From assembly GCF_001295265.1 (NCBI RefSeq), contig NZ_LJOD01000004.1, forward strand, positions 62,001-126,000: 64,000 nucleotides of DNA, read 5' to 3'. This document shows, one piece after another, positions 35,734-43,835 of this stretch. The DNA is from Chryseobacterium indologenes. Its GTDB lineage: Bacteria > Bacteroidota > Bacteroidia > Flavobacteriales > Weeksellaceae. The notes under the pieces are model-generated. The model was not told where the DNA came from. It searched no databases and saw only the letters and a program-made list of their open reading frames with translations. Positions within the stretch are counted from its first letter, which is position 1. Each line of letters begins with the position of its first letter. Both the position numbers and the translations under genes were made by a program.

Positions 35734-36588
35734 TTGTCTCTGGAAAGTGTCTGCCGATTGTTTGGATATAACAAACAAGCTTATTACAAAAGAACCACTC
35801 ATCGCTCTTTAGCTAATAATGAGGAGGAGGTATTGGCAATGGTATTGTCAATTCGTAAAAAGATGCCTAAAATAGGAACCCGAAAACTTTATTTCTTACT
35901 TAAAAATGATTTCGAAAAGCAAAACCTTCGTATAGGAAGAGATCAGCTATTTAACATTTTAAGGGCCAATTATCTTTTAATACCCAGAAGACACAGTTAC
36001 TTTAAAACAACCAACTCCAGACATTGGATGAAAAAATATCCCAATATTATTAAAGAGAAAGAGTTGCAATGTTCAGAAAAAGTCTGGGTTGCAGATATTA
36101 CTTATCTGAAGACTAAAGATAAAAATTATTATCTTCATTTGATTACCGATGCTTATTCAAAGAAAATTGTAGGATATGAATTGAGTGATAATTTACAAAC
36201 CAGTTCCACATTAAAAGCATTAAAGCAAGCCATAAATAGCCGGATATACAGGCATTGCTTAATTCATCATTCAGACCGCGGTCTGCAGTATTGCAGTAAA
36301 GAATATACACAAATATTAAAGAAAAGCAATATTCTTATCAGTATGACAGAAAACTCAGATCCCTATGAAAATGCGGTAGCTGAAAGAGTGAATGGTATTC
36401 TGAAATATGAATTTGGATTGATTGATACCTTTGAAGATTTTAAAAACCTCTCACGACAGCTTGACCAATCAATTTACTGTTATAATAATTTAAGACCTCT
36501 TTTTTCCTTAAATTATAATATTCCAAGCCAAGTACAAATGAAAAATAATGTGAAATTAAAGACCTATAAAAAAACAAAATCAGAATAG
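35734..36588 (+). CDS. IS3-family transposase OrfB (catalytic)
   Basis: The catalytic part of the transposase, 284 residues if counted from the TTG at 35734, though it is more probably made as an OrfAB fusion by frameshift at 35686-35692. An HTH_21-like region (about 35-95) precedes an rve integrase core. The DDE triad is visible as Asp in 'VWVADITYL', Asp in 'IHHSDRGLQY' and Glu in 'ENAVAERVNGILK'. The C-terminal 'YNNLRPLFSLNY' motif is typical of IS3. There is no stop or frameshift that would inactivate it, so the element may be active. Confidence 0.92.
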   Translation: MSLESVCRLFGYNKQAYYKRTTHRSLANNEEEVLAMVLSIRKKMPKIGTRKLYFLLKNDFEKQNLRIGRDQLFNILRANYLLIPRRHSYFKTTNSRHWMKKYPNIIKEKELQCSEKVWVADITYLKTKDKNYYLHLITDAYSKKIVGYELSDNLQTSSTLKALKQAINSRIYRHCLIHHSDRGLQYCSKEYTQILKKSNILISMTENSDPYENAVAERVNGILKYEFGLIDTFEDFKNLSRQLDQSIYCYNNLRPLFSLNYNIPSQVQMKNNVKLKTYKKTKSE

Positions 36589-36676
36589 GAAAATTCCTAC
36601 CCTGATTAAGTATATTTGAAGTATTAAACTAGTCAACCTTTTTCAGGACTAGTCATAAAATATTCTTATCTATTGA

Positions 36677-38068
36677 TTATAGGGCCTGAATATTATCTAA
36701 CTGAATTGTTGTCGTAACTCCACTTCCGTTTCCGGTATATTCAAACAGGATAAATCCGTTTCCTGTTAATGATGCCGGAATATTATAAGTACCTGCCGGT
36801 GCTAATGTTCCGTAACCACTTGTAGGGGTTTGCGGGATTGTGAATGCAGAAGTAATATCTACTTTTGTAGCAGCGCTAATATCTCCAAGCGGAGTATAGT
36901 TGGTAGTATAATATACTTTTAAAGCATTACCATTCCAGAATCCAACATTAACGTCAAATTTAAATTGGCTGGCTGCTGTAAAGTCAACCGGTACTGCAAA
37001 ATAAGTTACATAGTTTCCAGAACCAGAATTCGCTCCTAACTGGATATATTTGTTACTGTTGAACGTTTTTAACTGCCAGTATCTGTTCCCTAACAGAGGA
37101 TCATTTACATATTTAGGATATACCTCAAGGTTGGTAGGAGTAGTTGGGTAGCTTTCAAAGTCTTCAAGGAACGATCCTGAATAAGCAATTGCAGTTCCTC
37201 CTTTAGGCGGCGTTGCATCAATTCTATTTCCTTTAAAGTTAACATCTTTAGTATTTCTGATAAGCATCTGCCATGTTGAATTATAGCGGCTAACTACAAA
37301 GGTAATATCTCCGTTACCTGTTGGAACTAAACTAGCTCCTTCGGAGAAGAATCCTGAGTTTCTCAGCGTTGCAGAGCCCCCTGCAGCATCTTCCAATCCA
37401 CGGTCTGTATCTACACCAGCACCTCCTACATAATCAATATATGTTTTATTAATAGGATAAATATCGTTAATAGAGAACTGTGCATTAGAAACTTTAACCA
37501 ATGTATTGATGTACTGTTCACTCTTGGCAGCATTAAGGTCAGGTAATACCAATGGTTTAATATTAACAACCTCAAGGCCGTTACCTCCACAAACTCCGGA
37601 AACATATTTGCCTAATAAAGAAGCAGGAACTCTTCCGATGTTATAAGTAGGATCTACAGAACCAATTTTAACTGTTCCTCTGTCAAGTCCTAATCTTAAG
37701 CCTTTAGCGTTAATTCTGATGTGTGCCCCTACTGGGAAATCAGCATAGTTGCTGGATTTGTCAACTTCAATCTGAAGACCTGCCGTTGGGTTTTCCGGCT
37801 TATCCTGGAAAGAGATGGTTTTATAGAAGTTTCCGCTTTCATCAGAAGAAATCACATAACCGTCAAAGATCTGGTCTGTTTCAATTAGTTTATATCCGGT
37901 AGAAGGTGCCTGAGCTTTAAAATCTGCAAGCGAAATGTTTGGGGCTGCAAATTTATTCTCACACTGAATTGGAGGGGTATCCCACTCATCTTTTTGTACA
38001 CAGGAGGTAATAGCCACTGCTGCAACTGCAATTCCTGTTACCGAACTTAAGTATTTCTTTATGTTCAT
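36677..38068 (-). CDS. DUF5689 (OB-fold-like) surface lipoprotein
   Basis: A 463-residue lipoprotein. The signal peptide ends in the lipobox ITSC with Cys23. The residues after it, V-Q-K-D-E, resemble the surface lipoprotein export signal (Q-K-D/E-rich) described in Capnocytophaga and other flavobacteria, so exposure on the cell surface is likely. The DUF5689 region (about 40-230) has an OB-like pattern ('DGYVISSDESGNFYKTISFQ' and 'VGAHIRINAKGLRL', each a strand pair), similar to nucleic-acid-binding folds in YhcR-type nucleases. The second half is a jelly-roll-like choice-of-anchor module ending 'TTTIQLDNIQAL'. It is encoded 38 bases after the TonB receptor and is probably its surface partner. 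The ligand is inferred, not known. Confidence 0.82.
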   Translation of the reverse strand: MNIKKYLSSVTGIAVAAVAITSCVQKDEWDTPPIQCENKFAAPNISLADFKAQAPSTGYKLIETDQIFDGYVISSDESGNFYKTISFQDKPENPTAGLQIEVDKSSNYADFPVGAHIRINAKGLRLGLDRGTVKIGSVDPTYNIGRVPASLLGKYVSGVCGGNGLEVVNIKPLVLPDLNAAKSEQYINTLVKVSNAQFSINDIYPINKTYIDYVGGAGVDTDRGLEDAAGGSATLRNSGFFSEGASLVPTGNGDITFVVSRYNSTWQMLIRNTKDVNFKGNRIDATPPKGGTAIAYSGSFLEDFESYPTTPTNLEVYPKYVNDPLLGNRYWQLKTFNSNKYIQLGANSGSGNYVTYFAVPVDFTAASQFKFDVNVGFWNGNALKVYYTTNYTPLGDISAATKVDITSAFTIPQTPTSGYGTLAPAGTYNIPASLTGNGFILFEYTGNGSGVTTTIQLDNIQAL

Positions 38069-38106
38069 TTTGATAATTTTTAAATTAATGTAATTGAATA
38101 GCCTGA

Positions 38107-40977
38107 TTAAAATCTAAACTGTAAATTCACGAAATATGATCTTCCTTGGGTATACCAGTATTTTGGTGCGAACAATGGAAATTCTCTGTCATGGTCCTCA
38201 ACAAAATTATTATACTTAGCATTTCTTGTCTGCTCAAATCCTCCTGTAATATACTTTCTGTTATCTAAGATGTTATTTACTGTAGCAGAAAGTAATACAT
38301 AATACTTACCAATCATCCAAGATTTACCGGCATTAGCATTCAGGAAGAAAGACGAAGGAAGTTTATTCGGCTGTAAAACTCTCCTTAATTCTGACTCTGT
38401 CAAATTCTGGAATGGACCAGATGTTTGATCATTCTGAGCAAATGATTCTGTTCTTACCAACGCTGCAGGATCCAGGTAATTTTCATCAAAATAGTTCCAG
38501 TTGGCACCTACCCACCAATATTTAGGGTTGTTGTAGCGGAATCCTAAAGAGAAAGCCTGCTGAGGAGTTCCTCCCTGACGGTAAGACTTGATATAGGATT
38601 TTCCCATATTTGCATAAGGAAGCCCGTTGGAGAAGACACCTACAGCGTCTGAAGCAAAGTAAGTGGTAGGATCATTCTGATACGTATACTGACCAATACT
38701 TGCTAAACCTTGTAGAGATAACGTAGGCAACACCTTCACATCAACCCCTAATTCCAAGCCCATATTTCTTTTCTTCACATCGGTCATGATCTGGGAAACA
38801 AATGCACTCTGAACATTGGTTTGGTTACCATCTGCGTCAACGCTCTCTAATTCCAGACCATCTGCAAAGAATCTCTGAACTGTAGTTTCGTTATCAGTAT
38901 CCACTAGGAAACCTGTAAATCTCATTTTTAAGAAAGGTGTAGCAATAACATAACTAAGATCATTAGCATTAACTACCATATTTTTCACCCCAGGCGCAAC
39001 AGATCCGTTAACTCTTGGGTTCACAAACAAGTCTTCCAGATAAGGTGCCTGAGAATAATATGCTCCGTTATAAACCAGGAAGTTTCTTCCGTTCAGCTTA
39101 TAGATAAGCTGTCCTTTAAGACCATAGTTCCAGTAGTTGTAATCTCCTCCTTTTCCGAATGAATCTTTGTATAAATAGTGTTTGAATAATCCTTCTCTGT
39201 TGGAAGTGGAATATCCTGCCATAGCAGAAACAAATACATCAAATTTTCCGGTTGAGAATTTCACTCCCGGGTTCACTTTTACTTCCTGTCTTCTGAAAAT
39301 ATAATCGTAGCCCATTTTATCGCCTACTCTCTTCGTTACATTTTCTTCACCATCATTAAATAAACCTGATTTTCCTGGCTGGTTTGTTGCTGCAAACGGA
39401 TCTCTGTTCAGTACAAAATCTGCACCCAGAAGGTCATTCACCTCTCTGTATTGCTCAGAATAATAGTTTTGATAGGATACGTTCAATAAGAATTTAGTAG
39501 TATCGGTAAAGTTATGTACAAAGTGCGTTGCTGCATTCCAGATTTTATCATCGCTTACATCATTCACTAAATAATATAAAGCTCTTTTACCTGTCTGACC
39601 GTAATAAGTACCCGGAGCCTGAGACATATTTCTTCTGTAAAGTTTATCCCAATCCAGCTGGGTAACTCTCGGATCTCCTGACTGCCATGCTGACAAAGCA
39701 GCGGTGTAAGCCTGTTGTGCAGTGGTTCCTTCCTGACCCTGAGGAATTGGTATTGAAGCATCAGGATTCAAAGAATCGAAATAACTTGGTAAATTCCTGT
39801 AGTAGGTAGGTGAAGGATTCTGTACATTCTGCCAGTCTAAACGGGAACCTTTATCTTTTCCAAATTGATAAGAAACAGAAGTCCAGAGTGAAGATTTTTT
39901 ATTAATTTTCCAGAAATCCTGGATCTGGAAGATCGGCTGGAATCCTTTTCTTACTCTCTCACTTCTCTGCTCTCCATCCTGATAACCCCAATAAGAATTA
40001 TAGTGTACTCCTCTGTAATTATAAACTTCCTGGGTACTAGGACTTGCTGTAGATCTTCTGTAAGGAGCCCCGATGAAATTGAAAGTCATCGTATGGCTGT
40101 CACTGAATTTCTTTTCAATTCCCAGATATGCTCCGTAAGCATCATAGAAAGTTCCTTCCTGGATACCTTCTTCAGCCCATCTTCTTGCCCCCATTACAGT
40201 GAATGCCCATCCGTTTTTGTTCATTCCTGAAGAATACCGTAAAGAAGTTCTGTTTCTGTAATTTCTGTTGGTTAAGGATTGTGTAAACTGAAATCCTTTT
40301 CTATACTCACTAGCTTTTGTGTTTTTGTAAACCACAGAGCTGTTACCACCAAAAGCGTATTCAGACGGAGAGTGATTCGCTGAGATCTCAGGATATCTTG
40401 TAATTTCATTAAGACCACCCCAGTTTCCGAAATCAACATTTCCATTATCAGATTTCAACATTGAAACTCCATTCAGCATTGATTCTCCGGTTCTCCCATC
40501 AATTCCTCTCGGGCGGAACCAGTAAAATCCAAGGTCAAAAGCAGCAATTCTGCTGAAGATGTCCTGTGAAGACTGCAGCAAACCTACTGTAGAAGCCTGT
40601 CCGCTACCTCCGTCGTCGTCATCGTCACCCTCAATGATAGCCAGACCTTGATCTGCGTTTGTAAGAGCAGAATATAGGGTAATAGTCCCTAAATCCTTTC
40701 TTTTCTCATCTGCTGCTACATCAAACTCCATTATTTTGGTTTCGAAGTTCGGTTTCGCAATCACAATTTGGTAATGGCCCGGCTGAAGGTCTACAAACTG
40801 GAAATATCCAATTTTGTCAGCCGTTACATCATTCTCACTCCCTTTAAGATCTACTTCAGCCTTTTCAACAGGCTTTCCTTCCGCATCCTTAAGATACGCA
40901 AACACAGTAGTCTGCGCAAAATAGTAGGAAGCAGGAAGTAAAGTAAATAAAGAGACTAATGATAGTTTTTTAATCAT
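38107..40977 (-). CDS. TonB-dependent receptor with carboxypeptidase-like domain
   Basis: A 956-residue outer-membrane transporter. It has a signal peptide (about 1-21, ending YFAQ), then a carboxypeptidase regulatory-like beta domain (about 22-100; 'TVFAYLKDAEGKPVEKAEVDL' over two strands). A short acidic linker (DDDDDGG) follows near 118-124, then a plug ('GIDGRTGESMLNGVSMLKSD' region) and a beta-barrel ending in 'YFVNLQFRF'. The domain order is that of SusC-like or Oar-like receptors, but the partner is a DUF5689 lipoprotein rather than SusD. The divergent neighbour is a secreted endonuclease/phosphatase, which suggests import of a nucleic-acid or phosphate-ester product. The promoter lies at 41041-41048. 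Confidence 0.88.
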   Translation of the reverse strand: MIKKLSLVSLFTLLPASYYFAQTTVFAYLKDAEGKPVEKAEVDLKGSENDVTADKIGYFQFVDLQPGHYQIVIAKPNFETKIMEFDVAADEKRKDLGTITLYSALTNADQGLAIIEGDDDDDGGSGQASTVGLLQSSQDIFSRIAAFDLGFYWFRPRGIDGRTGESMLNGVSMLKSDNGNVDFGNWGGLNEITRYPEISANHSPSEYAFGGNSSVVYKNTKASEYRKGFQFTQSLTNRNYRNRTSLRYSSGMNKNGWAFTVMGARRWAEEGIQEGTFYDAYGAYLGIEKKFSDSHTMTFNFIGAPYRRSTASPSTQEVYNYRGVHYNSYWGYQDGEQRSERVRKGFQPIFQIQDFWKINKKSSLWTSVSYQFGKDKGSRLDWQNVQNPSPTYYRNLPSYFDSLNPDASIPIPQGQEGTTAQQAYTAALSAWQSGDPRVTQLDWDKLYRRNMSQAPGTYYGQTGKRALYYLVNDVSDDKIWNAATHFVHNFTDTTKFLLNVSYQNYYSEQYREVNDLLGADFVLNRDPFAATNQPGKSGLFNDGEENVTKRVGDKMGYDYIFRRQEVKVNPGVKFSTGKFDVFVSAMAGYSTSNREGLFKHYLYKDSFGKGGDYNYWNYGLKGQLIYKLNGRNFLVYNGAYYSQAPYLEDLFVNPRVNGSVAPGVKNMVVNANDLSYVIATPFLKMRFTGFLVDTDNETTVQRFFADGLELESVDADGNQTNVQSAFVSQIMTDVKKRNMGLELGVDVKVLPTLSLQGLASIGQYTYQNDPTTYFASDAVGVFSNGLPYANMGKSYIKSYRQGGTPQQAFSLGFRYNNPKYWWVGANWNYFDENYLDPAALVRTESFAQNDQTSGPFQNLTESELRRVLQPNKLPSSFFLNANAGKSWMIGKYYVLLSATVNNILDNRKYITGGFEQTRNAKYNNFVEDHDREFPLFAPKYWYTQGRSYFVNLQFRF

Positions 40978-41040
40978 GAGTATATTTATTTTTTTTAATA
41001 CTTTTCTTCTTAATTTTCAACAGTTTAAAACTTGGGGGCA

Positions 41041-41048
41041 CAAATTTA
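41041..41048 (-). promoter_or_regulatory. -7 promoter element of the TonB receptor/DUF5689 operon
   Basis: On the minus strand this reads TAAATTTG, 63 bases ahead of the start codon at 40977. The 247-base divergent gap also holds the promoter of the endonuclease gene (41188-41195). Confidence 0.55.
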
Positions 41049-41187
41049 ATCAAAATTTAGAATTTAAAACTTTTTTAACGTTATTTTTTCTTAACATTGC
41101 ACACTTTTATGAATCATTATATAAAAGAATTATATTTATACTGTTTTAAATTTACAAATATTTAAAATGGGATGAATTAAAAAAAGG

Positions 41188-41195
41188 TAAATTTG
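41188..41195 (+). promoter_or_regulatory. -7 promoter element of the endonuclease/phosphatase gene
   Basis: TAAATTTG lies 29 bases ahead of the ATG at 41225. It is divergent from the receptor promoter, about 140 bases away, so both could be co-regulated. Confidence 0.55.
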
Positions 41196-41224
41196 TCGTT
41201 TAATTAATTTTAATACTCTAGAGG

Positions 41225-42412
41225 ATGAAGAGATTTATGAGTTTTATGGCCGTCATTTTTTCAATAATGGCTTTTGCACAACAGGGGAAACTTAGGAAAG
41301 TAGCTGCTGTTGGCTTTTTGAATGTAGAAAACCTTTGGGACACTATACGTTCAGCAGATTATATTGATGGAACTAAAGACATCCGCAATCCTGCTTTCCA
41401 CAGAAGCATTCCAATTGATTCTATCAAGTTTTTAGAAGCTGAAAAGCACGACGGGCCATGGAGCGATGATGCTTTAAAGGGTAAAAAAGCAGTAAGATAC
41501 CAAAGTGGCTCAGAAGAGTTCACTCCAAGCAGTGCCAAAAACTACAACACCAAAATCTATAAAGCGAAACTTGCCAACGAAGCTAAGGTTATATCTGAAA
41601 TGGGTGCTCAGTACACCAAAACAGCGCCTGCTGTGGTAGGCCTTATTGAGGTAGAAAACAGACAGGTAATTGAAGACCTTATCAAGCAGCCTGCCCTGGC
41701 AAAATATGATTACGGAATTGTTCACTACAATTCTTACGACTACAGGGGTATTGATGTTGCCCTGATCTATCAGAAAAGAAGATTTACGGTAAGCAACTCT
41801 TTAAAGAAAGAATTAAAGATCTTTGATGAAAAAGGAAAAAGAGAATACACCCGGGATATCCTGGTAGTAACAGGATTCCTTGATAATGAAAAAGTAGCTT
41901 TCTTCATGAACCACTGGCCTTCCAGAAGAGGAGGTGAAGCAGTCTCCCTTCCGAAAAGAAATGCCGCCGCCGCTTTACTTAAGCAGCAAATGGACAGTGT
42001 AAGAGCAGCAGACCCTTCTACCAAGCTTTTCGCAATGGGTGACTTCAATGATGATCCTGTAAGTGCAAGTTTAAAAAACCACTTAAAAGCAGTGGCCAGC
42101 CCTAAAGATCTAAGCGAAACAACACCGTACCTTAACTTAATGTACCCTTTATACAAAAAAGGAATTGCTTCTTTAGCGTATCAGGATGCTCCGAACCTGT
42201 TTGACCAGATCATCGTTTCTAAAAATGTAATCTCTGATCAGGTAACAAAAGAATATTCTGTTTACAAGGCAGAAATTTTTGCTCCTGCCTATCTGGTGAA
42301 TAAAGAAGGTAATTACAAAGGTTATCCTTTCAGGTCCTGGAACGGAGACCAGTTCACCGGTGGATACAGCGACCACTTCCCGGCTTTTGTCGTCCTCCAG
42401 AAAGAACCATAA
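41225..42412 (+). CDS. secreted endonuclease/exonuclease/phosphatase family protein
   Basis: A 395-residue exported protein with a signal peptide (about 1-19, ending AFAQQ). The EEP (DNase I-like) catalytic core is recognisable: Asn in 'FLNVENLWDT' (about 30-39), Glu in 'VGLIEVENR', His in 'FMNHWPSRRGGE', the Asp/Asn pair in 'MGDFNDDP' and the final 'YSDHFPAFV' Asp-His. All catalytic positions are present. Secreted EEP proteins cleave nucleic acids or phosphate esters such as inositol phosphates, and the sequence does not say which. Its divergent neighbour is a TonB receptor with an OB-fold-like lipoprotein, which favours an extracellular nucleotide or DNA-derived substrate. Confidence 0.88.
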   Translation: MKRFMSFMAVIFSIMAFAQQGKLRKVAAVGFLNVENLWDTIRSADYIDGTKDIRNPAFHRSIPIDSIKFLEAEKHDGPWSDDALKGKKAVRYQSGSEEFTPSSAKNYNTKIYKAKLANEAKVISEMGAQYTKTAPAVVGLIEVENRQVIEDLIKQPALAKYDYGIVHYNSYDYRGIDVALIYQKRRFTVSNSLKKELKIFDEKGKREYTRDILVVTGFLDNEKVAFFMNHWPSRRGGEAVSLPKRNAAAALLKQQMDSVRAADPSTKLFAMGDFNDDPVSASLKNHLKAVASPKDLSETTPYLNLMYPLYKKGIASLAYQDAPNLFDQIIVSKNVISDQVTKEYSVYKAEIFAPAYLVNKEGNYKGYPFRSWNGDQFTGGYSDHFPAFVVLQKEP

Positions 42413-42424
42413 AAAATAAAAACG

Positions 42425-42449
42425 GCACTCATTTTTGAGTGCTTTTTTT
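42425..42449 (+). terminator. Rho-independent terminator after the endonuclease gene
   Basis: GCACTCA pairs with TGAGTGC around a short T-rich loop, followed by seven T residues. Confidence 0.9.
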
Positions 42450-42465
42450 ATGTAAATTCATGATT

Positions 42466-42885
42466 ATGAAAAATATACTTATCATCCTTTTGCTTTCATG
42501 TCTTCCTCTAAGCTGTTTTTCCCAGGACAGCCCTAAGAAGAATGAAGAGAAATCTGAAATGAAACCGTCTAAAAATGAAGACGGTGAATGGGAACTTACG
42601 GTAATGGATTCTCAGTTTGACTATTTTTTAAATGCAGTGGCCAAACCAATCAACCAGTATTCTGAATCTTATCTGAAAACAAAAAACACCTTTCTGGTCA
42701 CAGAATGGAATTCTTACTATAATTCCGGCAAATACAGGAATATTATACAATCCGGAATCGATTATGATCCTAAAGAAAAATATGGGATAAAATTTGAGTA
42801 TAAGCTGTATCAGGTATTCGCTTATGTCAATTGGCGGTATAAGCTGAAAATGAATGGTCTTTCCGGAAGTGATGTAACACGATGA
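42466..42885 (+). CDS. small exported protein of unknown function
   Basis: A 139-residue protein with a signal peptide (about 1-21), possibly a lipoprotein ('LSCLPLSCFSQ' offers two cysteines). A charged Lys/Glu-rich stretch is followed by a compact domain with many Tyr and Trp residues ('FLVTEWNSYYNSGKYRNIIQSG', split by a turn, and 'YQVFAYVNWRYKLKMNG'). I do not recognise the family. The ATG at 42466 is used because the longer frame from 42439 would begin inside the preceding terminator. The gene is convergent with superoxide dismutase, and both share a two-way terminator. Confidence 0.7.
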   Translation: MKNILIILLLSCLPLSCFSQDSPKKNEEKSEMKPSKNEDGEWELTVMDSQFDYFLNAVAKPINQYSESYLKTKNTFLVTEWNSYYNSGKYRNIIQSGIDYDPKEKYGIKFEYKLYQVFAYVNWRYKLKMNGLSGSDVTR

Positions 42886-42923
42886 TATATTGCTACATTT
42901 CATTTATTTAAATAACCAAACGT

Positions 42924-42960
42924 AAAAAGGTTCAGAATTGCTTCTGAACCTTTTATTTTT
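42924..42960. terminator. bidirectional terminator between the small exported protein and SOD genes
   Basis: AAAAGGTTCAGAA pairs with TTCTGAACCTTTT around a four-base loop. A-rich and T-rich flanks on both sides let it act on both strands. Confidence 0.85.
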
Positions 42961-42974
42961 ATAATAGCTGAAAA

Positions 42975-43571
42975 TTATTTGTTGAATAATTCCTCTACTT
43001 TATCCCAGTTTACTACATCAAAGAAAGCAGAAACATAGTCAGGTCTTCTGTTCTGGTAGTTCAGGTAATAAGCATGCTCCCAAACATCCAATCCAAGAAC
43101 CGGAGTTCCTTTTACATCTGCCACAGGCATTAGTGGATTATCCTGGTTTGGAGTAGAAGATACTGATACAGAACCGTCAGCATTCTTTACCAGCCATGCC
43201 CATCCAGAACCAAATCTTGTTTTAGCCGCATCAGAGAAGTCTGTTTTGAATTTATCAAAACCTCCATAGTTTTCGATAGCTGCTTTTACGTTTCCTACAG
43301 GCTCTTTGCTTCCTCCCGGCGTAAGGATTTCCCAGAACAAAGAGTGGTTAAAGTGCCCTCCTCCATTATTTCTTACTGCTGGCTTATCAGTTCCTGTTTT
43401 GCAGATTTCTTCAATTGTTTTGTCTGCAAGATCAGTTCCTTCAATAGCTTTATTTAAATTGTCGATATATGCCTGATGATGTTTTGTATAGTGAATCTCC
43501 ATTGTTTTTGCATCAATAGTAGGCTCCAATGCATCATAAGCATATCCTAATTTTGGTAATTCAAATGACAT
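42975..43571 (-). CDS. Fe/Mn superoxide dismutase (manganese-type residues)
   Basis: A 198-residue cytoplasmic enzyme that dismutates superoxide. The four metal ligands are visible: His in '[11 protein letters not shown]', His in '[13 protein letters not shown]', Asp and His in '[12 protein letters not shown]'. A Gly in the GGHFNH segment and a Gln in '[10 protein letters not shown]' are the residues usually found in Mn-dependent enzymes, while Fe enzymes carry the Gln elsewhere. Mn use or cambialism is therefore inferred. A frame starting at 43598 would add nine residues but begins inside the promoter, so the ATG at 43571 is used. It is monocistronic. Confidence 0.95.
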   Translation of the reverse strand: MSFELPKLGYAYDALEPTIDAKTMEIHYTKHHQAYIDNLNKAIEGTDLADKTIEEICKTGTDKPAVRNNGGGHFNHSLFWEILTPGGSKEPVGNVKAAIENYGGFDKFKTDFSDAAKTRFGSGWAWLVKNADGSVSVSSTPNQDNPLMPVADVKGTPVLGLDVWEHAYYLNYQNRRPDYVSAFFDVVNWDKVEELFNK

Positions 43572-43595
43572 AATTTTTATTTTTAATGTTATACC

Positions 43596-43627
43596 CAAAT
43601 TTAGCCATTATTTAAGCTATAATCAAA
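43596..43627 (-). promoter_or_regulatory. superoxide dismutase promoter
   Basis: On the minus strand, TTTG (43624-43627) is followed after 20 bases by TAAATTTG (43596-43603), and the ATG comes 24 bases later. Both halves of the Bacteroidota consensus are present. Confidence 0.65.
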
Positions 43628-43777
43628 AACTGGGGATTACTTTAATAAATCTTTAACATTGATATATTGATTTAGAATGAATTAAATTTTTAAAAGATAC
43701 AAAATATTTTAATCTGCACCGATATATTAAAGTTCTTATTCTTACCATTTTTCATGAATCATCAGTCTTCTTTAAAT

Positions 43778-43817
43778 AAAAAAGCACGGAAGTCTATAGA
43801 TCTCCGTGCTTTTCTTT
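43778..43817 (-). terminator. Rho-independent terminator of rho
   Basis: AAAAGCACGGA pairs with TCCGTGCTTTT around a loop of about a dozen bases and is followed on the minus strand by a T-rich run. It begins just beyond the rho stop codon at 43836. Confidence 0.85.
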
Positions 43818-43835
43818 AACAACAATTAAATTAAC

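Larger units (their letters stand above)
35306..36655 (+). mobile_element. intact IS3-family insertion sequence
   Basis: A 1350-bp element bounded by imperfect terminal inverted repeats of about 25 bases. The inner 19 bases (35312-35330 and 36631-36649) are perfectly complementary, and the outer six (TGTCTC versus TGACTA on the reverse strand) carry two mismatches. Both ends read TG...CA, as in IS3 elements. It contains overlapping orfA and orfB with a complete DDE transposase and a -1 frameshift signal. I find no 3-4 bp target duplication (left flank GGGAC, right flank TAAAA). It lies in the intergenic space between a terminator and the stop codon of the gene at 36677. Confidence 0.92.

Noticed and set aside
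35300..36660. A target-site duplication flanking the IS element
   Set aside because: The three to five bases on either side (GGGAC and TAAAA) do not match, so none is claimed.
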